This document shows positions 45,518 to 53,730 of a stretch of DNA of 64,000 nucleotides, one piece after another. The first letter of the stretch is position 1; each line of letters opens with the position of its first letter. The notes beneath the pieces were generated by a model, which did no database searches, was not told the origin of the DNA, and saw only the letters and a program-made list of their open reading frames with translations. A program made the translations under genes and the position numbers. Source of the DNA: Azonexaceae bacterium. GTDB taxonomy: Bacteria; Pseudomonadota; Gammaproteobacteria; Burkholderiales; Rhodocyclaceae. Location of the stretch: NCBI GenBank assembly GCA_009469675.1, contig SSSZ01000072.1:33753-97752 (forward strand). Reading direction: 5' to 3'.

Positions 45518-46779
45518 TGAAAGCGCGTTTTACCCCCGCCCTCTTCGCCCACGCCGAAAAAGTCCTCGGCGAGGTTCTGCGTTTCGACCACCCGGCCGAC
45601 GCCGTGGTCTCGCGCTATTTCCGCGAACACCGCGAACTCGGTCACGCCGACCGGGGTTTTGTCGCCGAAACGGTATTCGCCGTGCTGCGCCGCAAGCGCA
45701 GCCTGGAAGCCCGTTGCGGCGAGCGCCCGACACCGCGCCAGCTGGTACTGGCAGCCCTGGCCTTCGCCTTCGGCTGGAACCTGCGCCAGCTCGAAGCCGT
45801 CCTGAAGGCGAGTGAAACCGACTGGCTGGCCGCCGCCAAGGCGGTGAGAGAAGCCGACCTGCCGCCGGCCGTGCGCTGCGACCTGCCGGACTGGCTCTAC
45901 GGCGCCCTGGTCGCTCAGTTCGGCGAAGGCGAAACCCTGGCCCTTGCCCGGGGGATGAACCAGCCGGCGCCTCTGGACCTCCGGGTCAACGATCTCAAGA
46001 CCAGCCGGGCGGCGGTACTCGAGCGCCTGGCTGGCGACGGCATCGCCGCCGTTGCCGGGGCGCTTTCGCCCTTGGCCGTCCGCCTTGCCGACAAGCCGGC
46101 GCTGGCCAAACACCCTCTTTTTCTCGACGGCAGCATCGAAGTCCAGGACGAAGGCAGCCAGCTCCTCGGCCTGCTCCTCGCCCCCCGGCGCGGCGAGATG
46201 GTGGTCGATTTCTGCGCCGGCGCCGGCGGCAAGACGCTGCTCCTCGGCGCCTTGATGAAAAACACCGGCCGCCTCTACGCCCTCGACGTCTCCGAGAAAC
46301 GGCTCGCCAACCTGAAGCCGCGGCTGGCCCGCTCAGGGCTGTCCAACGTCCATCCGGTGCGCATCGAACACGAGCGCGACGGCAAGATCAGGCGCCTCGC
46401 TGGCAAGATCGACCGGGTGCTGGTGGATGCCCCCTGTTCCGGCCTCGGCACCCTGCGCCGCAACCCCGACCTCAAATGGCGCCAGGGGGAATCGGCGATC
46501 GCCGAACTGGCCGCCAAGCAGGCCGCCATCCTGGCCGCCGCTGCCGGCCTCCTGCGTCCCGGCGGGCGCCTGGTCTACGCCACCTGCAGCCCCCTCGCCG
46601 CTGAAAACGACGCCGTCGTCGACGCCTTCCTCGCCGCCCACCCCGATTTCACCCCGGTTTCCGCCGGGGACGTCCTGGCCCGGGCCGGGGTCGCTGTGGC
46701 CGGCGACCGCCTGCGCCTGCTTCCCCAGGTTCATGGCACCGACGGCTTCTTCGCAGCGGTTCTGGAGAAACGGGCATGA
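45517..46779 (+). CDS. RsmB/NOP-type rRNA (cytosine-5) methyltransferase
   Basis: This 420-residue SAM-dependent methyltransferase likely acts on 16S rRNA. The C-terminal Rossmann domain has VVDFCAGAGGKTLLLGAL, LYALDVSEKRLANLKPRL, and both catalytic cysteines: DAPCSGLGTLRRNPD and VYATCSPLAAEND. The N-terminal 150 residues are helical and replace the classical NusB domain, or are too diverged to recognise. Hence I give the family but not rsmB itself. It overlaps the DUF3108 gene by one base and mscS by 4. Confidence 0.9.
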   Translation: MKARFTPALFAHAEKVLGEVLRFDHPADAVVSRYFREHRELGHADRGFVAETVFAVLRRKRSLEARCGERPTPRQLVLAALAFAFGWNLRQLEAVLKASETDWLAAAKAVREADLPPAVRCDLPDWLYGALVAQFGEGETLALARGMNQPAPLDLRVNDLKTSRAAVLERLAGDGIAAVAGALSPLAVRLADKPALAKHPLFLDGSIEVQDEGSQLLGLLLAPRRGEMVVDFCAGAGGKTLLLGALMKNTGRLYALDVSEKRLANLKPRLARSGLSNVHPVRIEHERDGKIRRLAGKIDRVLVDAPCSGLGTLRRNPDLKWRQGESAIAELAAKQAAILAAAAGLLRPGGRLVYATCSPLAAENDAVVDAFLAAHPDFTPVSAGDVLARAGVAVAGDRLRLLPQVHGTDGFFAAVLEKRA

Positions 46780-48047
46780 ACGAAAAACAGGCGCTGCGGC
46801 TTCTTTCCGACCTCTGGGACGATCTGCGCGACCCCCATTTCATCTGGCAGGTGGCCGCCCTGGCGGCCTGCCTCGTCCTCGCCGGACTGGTCGCCAGCGC
46901 CTGGCGCAAACGGGGCGGCAGCCGCCCGGCCGTGCTGCACGCCGCCGGCTCGCGGCTCGCCTTCCCGCTTACCGCCCTGGTTCTGGTGGCGGGCGCCCAC
47001 CTCGGCCTCAAGCCCTTCATCCACGTCAATCTGCTCAAGGTGGCCATGCCGCTGCTGGGGTCCATGGCCCTCGTGCGCGGCATCGTCTACGTACTGCGCA
47101 AGAGCTTTCCCCGCGCCACCTGGCTCGCCACCTGGGAGCGCCTGCTCGCCTTTTTCATCTGGGGCTGGCTGGCGCTGTACATCACCGATCTGGCCCCGGC
47201 GGCGATCGACGCGCTGGAGCAGGTGCGTTTCTCGGTGGGCAAGCAGAAACTCGACCTGTGGATAATCCTCCACGGCGTCGTCACCGTCTTCCTCACCGTG
47301 GTTCTGGCGCTCTGGCTGGGGGGCGCCCTCGAATCCCGGCTGATGCGCATCGGCGATCTCGATTCCAGCCTGCGCATCGTCGCCGTCCGGGTGGCCAAGG
47401 CCCTGCTCACCGTGGTCGCCCTCTTGGTCAGCCTCTCCCTCGTCGGCATCGACATGACCGCACTCTCGGTGTTTACCGGGGCCCTTGGCGTCGGACTCGG
47501 CTTCGGCCTGCAGAAGATCGCCAGCAATTACGTCTCGGGTTTCATCATTCTACTGGACCGCTCGATCCGCATCGGCAACCTCATCCAGGTGGACGCCAAC
47601 ACCAGCGGCGCGGTGACCCAGATCACCACCCGCTATACCGTATTGCGCAACATGGGCGGAGTCGAGTACATCGTCCCCAACGAATCCCTGGTCAGCAACA
47701 TCGTCCAGAACCAGTCCTTTTCCGACAGCCGGGTGCGGGTGGCGACGACGGTGGGGGTGGCCTACGACACCGACCTGGAGCGGGCCATGACCCTCATGCA
47801 GGAGGTGGCGGCGACCCATCCCCGGGTGCTGGCCGACCCGCCGCCCCGGGCGGCGCTGCTGCGCTTCGGCGAATCGAGCCTCGACCTCGAACTCGGGTTC
47901 TGGATCGCCGATCCGGAAGAGGGCACCGGCAACGTCCGCTCCGACGTCAATATCGCACTCTGGCAGTGCTTCCGCGACCAGGGTATCGCCATTCCCTTCC
48001 CCCAGCGCGAGGTGCGCCTGTTGACCGGGGCGCCGGCCGCCCCATAG
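46776..48047 (+). CDS. Mechanosensitive ion channel (MscS family)
   Basis: This 423-residue membrane channel opens under membrane tension. It has several N-terminal helices and the MscS core: pore helix LGVGLGFGLQKIASNYVSGF followed by IILLDRSIRIGN, then the beta domain with VTQITTRYTVLRNMGGVEYI and VPNESLVSNIVQNQS. Length is well above E. coli MscS (286), so it belongs to the larger YbdG/YnaI-like group. It is the last gene of the operon. Confidence 0.94.
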   Translation: MNEKQALRLLSDLWDDLRDPHFIWQVAALAACLVLAGLVASAWRKRGGSRPAVLHAAGSRLAFPLTALVLVAGAHLGLKPFIHVNLLKVAMPLLGSMALVRGIVYVLRKSFPRATWLATWERLLAFFIWGWLALYITDLAPAAIDALEQVRFSVGKQKLDLWIILHGVVTVFLTVVLALWLGGALESRLMRIGDLDSSLRIVAVRVAKALLTVVALLVSLSLVGIDMTALSVFTGALGVGLGFGLQKIASNYVSGFIILLDRSIRIGNLIQVDANTSGAVTQITTRYTVLRNMGGVEYIVPNESLVSNIVQNQSFSDSRVRVATTVGVAYDTDLERAMTLMQEVAATHPRVLADPPPRAALLRFGESSLDLELGFWIADPEEGTGNVRSDVNIALWQCFRDQGIAIPFPQREVRLLTGAPAAP

Positions 48048-48071
48048 AAAAGCCCACCCCGCAGGGTGGGC
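48048..48071 (-). terminator. Intrinsic terminator for the small minus-strand genes
   Basis: A perfect 8-base stem, GCCCACCC/GGGTGGGC, with a 4-base loop occupies 48052-48071. On the minus strand it is followed by TTTTC, a short U-tract, just after the small basic protein gene. On the plus strand it closely follows mscS but lacks a T-run. Confidence 0.7.
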
Positions 48072-48090
48072 CGGTTGGCGCGGAAGCCGC

Positions 48091-48246
48091 CTAGTACGAG
48101 GCGGACAGGCTACGCAGGAAGGCCTTCTCGGCCTTTTCCCGTCGCCGCCGGGTGCTGCACCGGCGAGCGTGGGCCAGCTTGGCGTCGATGCCGTCCGGTT
48201 TGGAGAAAACCCGGTCGGCGTGCTGGCGTTTCATCTTGCGTTCCAT
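48091..48246 (-). CDS. Small basic protein of unknown function
   Basis: This 51-residue protein starts at ATG 48246 with a good ribosome site (AAGGGAAGG). It is very rich in Lys and Arg (MERKMKRQHADRVF at the start and RRRREKAEKAFLRSLSASY at the end) with no membrane segment; nucleic-acid binding is possible. It lies 11 bases after the stop of another small gene and is followed by an intrinsic terminator, which supports a real two-gene transcript. Confidence 0.55.
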   Translation of the reverse strand: MERKMKRQHADRVFSKPDGIDAKLAHARRCSTRRRREKAEKAFLRSLSASY

Positions 48247-48257
48247 CAAGCCTTCCC

Positions 48258-48431
48258 TTAGGACATCGTGCCGGGCCACGCGGCGGCGGCAACCTCCCGC
48301 TCGGCTACATCGCCGACATGGTAGGCGCGCCGTTCGCTCGCGTTCCCCGGGAACACCGGGGCGCGACTGGGCACAAACAGCTTCCAGGCGGAAGCCGCGA
48401 CAAACTCGGGTTGGCTTTCTTGATCTGCCAT
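48258..48431 (-). CDS. Small protein of unknown function
   Basis: This 57-residue gene has a textbook ribosome site (AAGGAG, 5 bases before ATG 48431). The product begins MADQESQPEFVAASAWKLFV and has a central VGDVAEREVAAAAWPG segment. No domain is recognisable. It precedes the small basic gene by 11 bases, so the two likely form one transcript. A -10-like TATAAG is seen in the AT-rich stretch just upstream, at about 48441-48446. Confidence 0.55.
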   Translation of the reverse strand: MADQESQPEFVAASAWKLFVPSRAPVFPGNASERRAYHVGDVAEREVAAAAWPGTMS

Positions 48432-48557
48432 TGTGTCTCCTTATACGAGTTGCGACTCTTTTACTCTAGACAAGCAAACGGCATTTTTCAGCCGTCTTCC
48501 TGCACTACTCTGTAACACTTTGTGACAAGCAGGCCGACTGCCATCGCTGGCGAGGAC

Positions 48558-48582
48558 AAAAAAACCCCGCCGGGGGGCGGGG
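48558..48582 (-). terminator. Intrinsic terminator after the second pair of small genes
   Basis: CCCCGCC/GGCGGGG forms a 7-base GC stem, and on the minus strand it is followed by seven consecutive T. It ends the transcript of the small genes at 48631-48922. On the plus strand the same stem has no T-run. Confidence 0.85.
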
Positions 48583-48593
48583 TAACAGGGAGG

Positions 48594-48616
48594 TCTCGAA
48601 AGGGGGATTTTCGAGA
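48594..48616. repeat. Perfect 8-base inverted repeat
   Basis: TCTCGAAA and TTTCGAGA are separated by 7 bases. It lies between the small gene stop (48631) and the terminator and could be an additional mRNA hairpin or an operator. Confidence 0.55.
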
Positions 48617-48630
48617 GGAGGGTAAATCGG

Positions 48631-48810
48631 TCAGTTCGAGCGGCGGCGCTTCAACCAGCTGCGGACGGCGTAGAGCACAGCCCCTGCGGCGACACCGGCG
48701 AGCGCCGCTCGCATTGGTTCGGCGTAGCCGTCGGCCAGCCAGTCGATGCCGCTGACGCCGAGGAAGACGCCGACGCTTTCGCTGATCGGCAGGCTGTCGC
48801 TGAAGGACAT
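48631..48810 (-). CDS. Small membrane-associated protein of unknown function
   Basis: This 59-residue frame reads from ATG 48810, one base after the stop of the preceding small gene (TGACATG). The product has an N-terminal polar half (MSFSDSLPISESVGVF), a probable membrane helix (AALAGVAAGAVLYAVRSWL) and a basic tail KRRRSN, so likely a single-pass inner-membrane protein with cytoplasmic C-terminus. No family recognised. Coupling to the upstream gene and a strong terminator downstream support it. Confidence 0.5.
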   Translation of the reverse strand: MSFSDSLPISESVGVFLGVSGIDWLADGYAEPMRAALAGVAAGAVLYAVRSWLKRRRSN

Positions 48811-48811
48811 G

Positions 48812-48922
48812 TCAGCAGACTTTGCGGGCCGGGTTGGCGGTTTGGGCGGCACTGCCGGACTCCGAACCGAAGAGGTAGCGCCGGGCGGCGGCGAGGAATT
48901 CCTTGCGATCCTTGTCATCCAT
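48812..48922 (-). CDS. Very small protein of unknown function
   Basis: This 36-residue gene starts at ATG 48922 with a strong ribosome site (TAGGAG, 8 bases upstream). The product begins MDDKDRKEFLAAARRYLFG, a short amphipathic helix, and ends with a polar tail. It is coupled to the next small gene, whose ATG follows its stop by one base. Possibly the leader half of a two-peptide unit; no homologous family is known to me. Confidence 0.5.
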   Translation of the reverse strand: MDDKDRKEFLAAARRYLFGSESGSAAQTANPARKVC

Positions 48923-49073
48923 TTGTTTTTCTCCTAAGGGACTCATGGGGTTTGTCGATGAGTGGCATTCTAAGGAGATCGGCGCCAGGGGTCTGTGGCG
49001 ATTGCGTTGCCCGGCGGTAACCGCTCCTTGACTGCCCGTGACGCTCTGTAACAGCGCCGGTGTCCGGCCTCGG

Positions 49074-49174
49074 ACCAATTCGCTTTCAGTTTGAGGCGCC
49101 ACGACGCGCCGAAGACCGTGCCGGAGCGCGGCAAGGCGAAGCCGACAACGGATCGGTTGGCAAGCGAATTGGTA
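49074..49174 (-). repeat. Interspersed repeat, copy C
   Basis: This roughly 100-base element in minus orientation begins directly after the histidine kinase stop codon (TGA then TACCAATTCGC). It shares CGCTTGCCAACCGATCC, CTTCGCCTTGCCG and GCACGGTCTTCGGC with copies A and B, and ends GAAAGCGAATTGG. Its ends are inverted repeats of each other (CCAATTCGCTT and AAGCGAATTGG). The right arm differs from copy B by several substitutions. Confidence 0.85.
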
Positions 49175-50590
49175 TCAGGCGGCGGGACGCGGCCAGGCCA
49201 GGGTGAAGCGGGCGCCGCCCAGGGGCGAGGCATCGGCGGTGGCGGTGCCCTGGTGCAGTTCCATGACGCGGCGGGCGATGGCCAGCCCGAGGCCGTAGCC
49301 GCCGGTGGACCGGTCGCGGGACCGGTCGAGGCGAGTGAAGGCAGAAAAGACGTGTTCGCGCTCTTCCGGCGGGATGCCGATGCCGTCGTCGTCCACGTGG
49401 ATGTAGATGGTGTCGGCGTCGAGTTCGGCGCTGACCACGATGCGCCCGCCGGCGTATTTGATGGCGTTGCGCATCAGGTTGCGCAAGGCGTAGGGCAGGG
49501 CCTTCTTGTCGAGGTCGGCGGCGAAGCCGTCGGGCAGCCGGGTGGTGTCGACGCCGATGTCGAGGCGCCGGCCCAGGGGGCGGATGGCGTCGACCTCTTC
49601 TTCCAGCCAGCCGGCGAGGTTGAGGTGGGAATAGTGGGGAACGGGGGCCTCCCGTTCGAGGCGGGCGTAGGTCAGGCTGGTGTCGATCAGGTTGTCGAGT
49701 TCGTCGAGGTCGGTTTCCATCATCGCCCAGAGCCGTTCCCGCTCGGCGGAGGAATCGGTTTCGGCGAGCATTTCGAGGGCGAAGCGCAGCCGGGCGATGG
49801 GCGTGCGCAGTTCGTGGGATATCCCCGACGACAATTCCTTCTGGGTGGCGATCAGTTGCTGGATGCGGTCGGCCATGCCGTTCAAGGTATAGGAAAGGGG
49901 GGCGAAGAGCTGGCTGCGGGCGGCCGGGGCGCGGGTTTCGAGGTGGCCCTCGCCGAGGTTGCGGGCGGTCTGGCGGATCGCTTCGAGGTCGCGCCAGACG
50001 GGACGGATCCAGAACCACAGGGCGATGGCGAAAATGACGCCGATCAGGCTCCAGGTCAGGAGCCGCAGCCGCAGATCGAGGGGGATGCGTTCGTGCAGTT
50101 CCTGGTTGCGGTTGGCGGCCAGCGGGCCGACCACCAGCACCTTGCTGCTCGTCCCCAGGCGGTGGTACATGACCTCGCCGTCGTGGTCGATGGCGATGTC
50201 GCCGGCGTCGAGCTTCAAGACCTGGGGGGCGGTGAGGATGCGGTCGAGGGTGATGCGTTCGACGATGTCGAGACGGTAGGAGAATTTGTCGTCGAGGGTC
50301 TTGATGCGCTTGTCCCAGGAATGGCGCGGATGGCGGAACAGTTCGTCTTCGATGAGGGTGATGGTGCCGCGCATGAAGCGGCGGGCGTAGTCGTCGGTGA
50401 TGCCGCGCTGGGCCGTGGAAATGACGAAGTCGGCGGTGAAGGCGATGGCGACGAAGGAACCCATCGCCAAAAGGTAGAAATTGAAGAACAGCTTGGACAG
50501 GCTGTAGCGCCCGCCCCGCCAGCGCGGCATGGAAACCCGGAAAAGCGAGCGCAGGAGGCCGTGTTCGGCCCCGCGGTCAGTTCCAGTCAT
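49175..50590 (-). CDS. Sensor histidine kinase
   Basis: This 471-residue membrane kinase of the OmpR-partner class has helix 1 (LFFNFYLLAMGSFVAIAFTA), a periplasmic sensor of about 120 residues, helix 2 (LLTWSLIGVIFAIALWFWI), HAMP, dimerisation box SHELRTPIARL with H259, N box LMRNAIKYAGG and G boxes DDDGIGIPPEER and GGYGLGLAIARR. The domain layout resembles RstB. It overlaps its response-regulator gene by 14 bases. The signal sensed is not apparent. The stop codon is the boundary of repeat copy C. Confidence 0.93.
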   Translation of the reverse strand: MTGTDRGAEHGLLRSLFRVSMPRWRGGRYSLSKLFFNFYLLAMGSFVAIAFTADFVISTAQRGITDDYARRFMRGTITLIEDELFRHPRHSWDKRIKTLDDKFSYRLDIVERITLDRILTAPQVLKLDAGDIAIDHDGEVMYHRLGTSSKVLVVGPLAANRNQELHERIPLDLRLRLLTWSLIGVIFAIALWFWIRPVWRDLEAIRQTARNLGEGHLETRAPAARSQLFAPLSYTLNGMADRIQQLIATQKELSSGISHELRTPIARLRFALEMLAETDSSAERERLWAMMETDLDELDNLIDTSLTYARLEREAPVPHYSHLNLAGWLEEEVDAIRPLGRRLDIGVDTTRLPDGFAADLDKKALPYALRNLMRNAIKYAGGRIVVSAELDADTIYIHVDDDGIGIPPEEREHVFSAFTRLDRSRDRSTGGYGLGLAIARRVMELHQGTATADASPLGGARFTLAWPRPAA

Positions 50591-51281
50591 GTTTGCTGAA
50601 GAGGTAGCCCTTGCCGCGCACGGTCTTGATCCGGGTAGGATTTTCCGGATCGTCGTTCAACTTCTTTCGCAGGCGCGAGATGCGGGCGTCGATGGAGCGG
50701 TCCAGCCCGTCGAAGCCGATGCCGCGCAATTCCTGCAGGAGATCGTCGCGGGACAGCACGCTGCCGGCGTGGCAGGCGAGCAGCCAGAGGAGGTCGAATT
50801 CGGCGGTGGTCAGGTCGATGGTCTGCCCGGCCAGGCTGGCGGTGCGGGTGGCCTGGCTGATGCGGAACTCGCCGAAGACCTTTTCCTCGGTGCCGCCCGG
50901 GGCGTTTTCCGGGGTGCCCGGCAGGCGGCGCAGCAGGGCCTTGATGCGGGCGAGCAGAACCCGCGGCTGGACCGGCTTGGCGATGTAGTCGTCGGCGCCC
51001 ATCTCGAGGCCGAGGATCTGGTCGAAATCCTCGTCGCGGGCGGTGAGCATGAGGATGACGCCGCGGTAGGCGTGGCGTACCCCGCGGCAGACCTCGAAAC
51101 CGTCCTTGCCGGGCAGCATGACGTCGAGAATGACAAGGTCGGGCTGTTCCGCCAGGATGCGGGCCTCGGCCGTGTCGCCGCGGCCTTCGACGGCGACTTC
51201 GAAATCGTTGCGGGTGAGGTATTCGGAGGTCAGTCCGGCCAGGCGTTCGTCGTCTTCGACGAGAAGGATGCGTGCAATCAT
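50577..51281 (-). CDS. OmpR-family response regulator
   Basis: The 234-residue regulator has a receiver (acidic pair LLVEDDE, phospho-acceptor D53 in VILDVMLPG, Lys in DDYIAKPV) and a C-terminal winged helix (LTTAEFDLLWLLACHAGSVL, GRSIDARISRLRKKL-like region). It is RstA/OmpR type and is encoded immediately before its kinase. The start ATG is at 51281. Divergent from the desaturase gene by about 110 bases, so both promoters lie in that gap. Confidence 0.95.
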   Translation of the reverse strand: MIARILLVEDDERLAGLTSEYLTRNDFEVAVEGRGDTAEARILAEQPDLVILDVMLPGKDGFEVCRGVRHAYRGVILMLTARDEDFDQILGLEMGADDYIAKPVQPRVLLARIKALLRRLPGTPENAPGGTEEKVFGEFRISQATRTASLAGQTIDLTTAEFDLLWLLACHAGSVLSRDDLLQELRGIGFDGLDRSIDARISRLRKKLNDDPENPTRIKTVRGKGYLFSKHDWN

Positions 51282-51357
51282 GGTGCTAGTGTAACTGGCC
51301 TGCCGGCCGGTTCAAAACCCTTCACGGCAAAGGGTATCTGTGTGCCGGCCCATGCCG

Positions 51358-51363
51358 TAGAAT
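51358..51363 (+). promoter_or_regulatory. Putative -10 element for the desaturase gene
   Basis: TAGAAT lies 30 bases before the GTG start of the desaturase gene, in the gap divergent from the response regulator. No clear -35 box is present. Confidence 0.4.
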
Positions 51364-51392
51364 GAATTACCACTTTCGTTCATGGGGTTGTC

Positions 51393-52562
51393 GTGGTTTT
51401 GTTTTCCGGAATTTTCGCTTTGCCCTGGTGGGGTTACATTCTGGCGGCCCTCGCGCTGACCCACGTCACCATCGCCGGCGTCACCATCTATCTGCATCGC
51501 CACCAGGCCCACCGGGCCCTCGATCTCGGCCCCTTGCCGGGGCATTTCTTCCGCTTCTGGCTGTGGCTCACCACCGGCATGATTACCAAGGAATGGGCCG
51601 CCATTCACCGCAAGCACCACGCCAAGTGCGAAACCGTCGATGATCCCCACAGCCCGCAGGTGCTCGGCCTCAACCGGGTGCTCTGGGGCGGGGTCTTCCT
51701 CTACGTCAAGGAATCCCACCGGGCCGAAACCCTGCAGCGCTACGGCCACGGCACGCCGGACGACTGGCTGGAGCGTCATATCTACACGCCACGCCACAAA
51801 TACGGCATCTTCGTCATGCTGGCCGTCGACCTGTCTCTCTTCGGCGCCCTCCCCGGCGCCTTCATCTGGGCGGTGCAGATGGCCTGGATTCCCTTCTGGG
51901 CGGCCGGGGTCATCAACGGCGTCGGCCATTTCTGGGGCTACCGCAGTTTCAACTCCCCCGACGCCTCGACCAACATCGTCCCCTGGGGCATCCTCATCGG
52001 CGGCGAGGAACTGCACAACAACCACCACGCCTTCGCCACCTCGGCCCGGCTTTCCAACAAGTGGTACGAGTTCGACATCGGCTGGTTCTACATCCGCGTC
52101 CTCGCCGCCCTCGGCCAGGCCCGCGTCAAGAATCTGGCCCCCCGGCCGCGGCTCGGGGCGCTGCGTCCGGCCGTGGACTTCGAAACCCTGCAGGCCGTCA
52201 TCAACTACCGCTACGACCTCCTCGCCCGCTACGCCCAGTCGCTGCGCCAGGTCTACCGGGAAGAGATCGCCAAATTCCAGGACCGCGACCAGTTCAAGGG
52301 CCTGAAGCGCTGGCTGGAGGCCGATGCCCGCCAGATTCCGGCTGACCTCAAGGCCCGCCTCGACGCCATGCTCGCCCGCAGCAAACCCCTGGCCACCCTC
52401 TACGCCATGCGCGACGAACTGGCCGGGGTGTGGACCCGCAGCAACGCCAGCCGCGAGCAGCTGGTCGGCGAACTGCAGGCCTGGTGCCAGAAGGCCGAGG
52501 CCTCGGGCATTCGGCAGTTGCAGGAAATGTCCTGGCGGGTGCGCAGCTATGCCCTGGCTTGA
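51393..52562 (+). CDS. Acyl-lipid/acyl-CoA fatty acid desaturase
   Basis: This 389-residue integral membrane di-iron enzyme inserts a double bond into fatty acyl chains. The three histidine boxes are HRHQAHR (35-41), HRKHH (72-76) and HNNHH (208-212). The hydrophobic segments between them fit four membrane helices. A helical C-terminal extension of about 140 residues follows the third box. The start is GTG 51393; the nearby ATG at 51382 is in another frame. It overlaps dsbB by 14 bases. Confidence 0.92.
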   Translation: MVLFSGIFALPWWGYILAALALTHVTIAGVTIYLHRHQAHRALDLGPLPGHFFRFWLWLTTGMITKEWAAIHRKHHAKCETVDDPHSPQVLGLNRVLWGGVFLYVKESHRAETLQRYGHGTPDDWLERHIYTPRHKYGIFVMLAVDLSLFGALPGAFIWAVQMAWIPFWAAGVINGVGHFWGYRSFNSPDASTNIVPWGILIGGEELHNNHHAFATSARLSNKWYEFDIGWFYIRVLAALGQARVKNLAPRPRLGALRPAVDFETLQAVINYRYDLLARYAQSLRQVYREEIAKFQDRDQFKGLKRWLEADARQIPADLKARLDAMLARSKPLATLYAMRDELAGVWTRSNASREQLVGELQAWCQKAEASGIRQLQEMSWRVRSYALA

Positions 52563-53040
52563 AGTGCCGCGCCGCGCCTGGTTCGCCACCCTCGCCCTGG
52601 CGGCTTTCGGGCTGGTGGCGGTGGGCCTCGAGTTGCAGACGCTGCTGCGGCTGGCGCCCTGTCCCCTGTGTATTTTCCAGCGCCTGCTCTATCTCGTCAT
52701 CGGCGTTCTGGCGCTGCTCGGCGTCGGCTTGCCCGCCGGCGGTCTGGTGTGGGGCGGGCTCATCGCCCTCACCGGCCTGGGGGGGCTGGGGGTCGCCGCC
52801 TACCAGAGCTGGATGCAGGCCTTTCCCCATCTCGCTACCGAGTGCGGCTACGCCGAACCCAGCGCCGTCGAACGCCTGGTCGATTTTCTTGGCATGGAGT
52901 GGCCGGGGATGTTTCTCGCCACCGGCTTCTGCACCAGCCGCGACTGGGAGTTTCTCGGCCTTTCCATGGCCAACTGGTCGGCCTTCGTGTTTGCCGGGTT
53001 CGCGGCCTTCGCCCTCTGGCTGGCGGCGCGCCGCTCCTGA
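52549..53040 (+). CDS. dsbB: Disulfide bond formation protein B
   Basis: DsbB reoxidises DsbA with quinone in the inner membrane. The 163-residue, four-helix protein has the first-loop CxxC (C38/C41 in APCPLCIFQR) and two further cysteines in the second loop (ATECGYAEP and ATGFCTSRDW) that form the second redox pair. Length is typical. The ATG 52549 lies inside the end of the desaturase gene. The stop codon is followed at once by repeat copy B and then a terminator. Confidence 0.93.
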   Translation: MPWLEVPRRAWFATLALAAFGLVAVGLELQTLLRLAPCPLCIFQRLLYLVIGVLALLGVGLPAGGLVWGGLIALTGLGGLGVAAYQSWMQAFPHLATECGYAEPSAVERLVDFLGMEWPGMFLATGFCTSRDWEFLGLSMANWSAFVFAGFAAFALWLAARRS

Positions 53041-53144
53041 TACCCATTCGCTTGCAAACCGATCCATTGTCGACTTCGCCTTGCCGTGCTCCAGCACTGG
53101 CTTCGGCTCGCCTTCGCATCTCGATTCGAAAGCGAATTGGCATG
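53041..53144 (+). repeat. Interspersed repeat, copy B
   Basis: This 104-base element starts at the base after the dsbB stop codon (TGA then TACCCATTCGC). It is the most complete copy: left end CCATTCGCTTGCAAACCGAT, core GTCGACTTCGCCTTGCCGTG, right end GAAAGCGAATTGGCATG. The outer ends are near-perfect inverted repeats. It lies before the shared dsbB/rpmG terminator. Confidence 0.88.
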
Positions 53145-53160
53145 AAGGGGGCAGAAAAAA

Positions 53161-53188
53161 CAAAACCCGCCGAATGGCGGGTTTTTTC
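53161..53188. terminator. Bidirectional intrinsic terminator between dsbB and rpmG
   Basis: ACCCGCC/GGCGGGT form a 7-base stem with a GAAT loop, flanked by AAAA on the left and six T on the right. It can stop transcription from dsbB on the plus strand and from rpmG on the minus strand. Confidence 0.9.
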
Positions 53189-53205
53189 GCTGCCGAAGCG
53201 AATGC

Positions 53206-53373
53206 TTACTTCAGCTTCACTTCCTTGTAGGCCACATGCTTCCTGGCCTTCGGGTCGTACTTCATGAACTCCAGCTTTTCAGGCGTCGTACGCTTGTTCT
53301 TGGAGGTAGTGTAGAAGTGCCCGGTACCGGCAGTAGATTCCAGCTTGATCTTTTCGCGACCGCCTTTAGCCAT
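53206..53373 (-). CDS. rpmG: 50S ribosomal protein L33
   Basis: The 55-residue product (beginning [20 protein letters not shown] and ending [11 protein letters not shown]) is a typical L33 of the cysteine-free type, read from ATG 53373. It lies 17 bases after rpmB, the standard rpmB-rpmG order, and is followed by the bidirectional terminator. The absence of CxxC pairs marks the zinc-independent form. Confidence 0.97.
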   Translation of the reverse strand: MAKGGREKIKLESTAGTGHFYTTSKNKRTTPEKLEFMKYDPKARKHVAYKEVKLK

Positions 53374-53390
53374 TTTCTAATCCTTCCTTA

Positions 53391-53624
53391 TCAGACTTCG
53401 CCGCGGGCGCGCAGGTCGGCCAGGACGGATTCGATGCCGTTCTTGTCGATGACGCGCAGGCCGGCGTTGGAGACGCGCAGGCGAATGAAACGGTTTTCAC
53501 TTTCGACCCAGAAGCGGCGGTACTGCAGGTTGGGCAGGAAGCGGCGCTTCGTTTTGTTGTTGGCGTGGGATACGTTGTTCCCAACCATCGGGCTCTTGCC
53601 CGTCACTTGGCAGACTCGCGCCAT
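53391..53624 (-). CDS. rpmB: 50S ribosomal protein L28
   Basis: The 77-residue L28 is full length, with [40 protein letters not shown] and the basic C-terminus [20 protein letters not shown]. It is transcribed with rpmG from a well-matched promoter about 45 bases upstream. Confidence 0.98.
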   Translation of the reverse strand: MARVCQVTGKSPMVGNNVSHANNKTKRRFLPNLQYRRFWVESENRFIRLRVSNAGLRVIDKNGIESVLADLRARGEV

Positions 53625-53668
53625 GATTGGTGCTCCAATTCCAGTAATTCGTTAGAGGAAAGCCCGCA

Positions 53669-53698
53669 ATTCTAACGAGAAACTCCCAATCATTTCAA
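53669..53698 (-). promoter_or_regulatory. Sigma-70 promoter for rpmB-rpmG
   Basis: On the minus strand TTGAAA (53698-53693) and TAGAAT (53674-53669) are separated by 18 bases, ahead of a 45-base leader to the rpmB ATG. This is the best promoter match in the window. Confidence 0.62.
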
Positions 53699-53730
53699 GC
53701 GTTTTTTCATGTTTTTGTGGCCGCCGCCGG

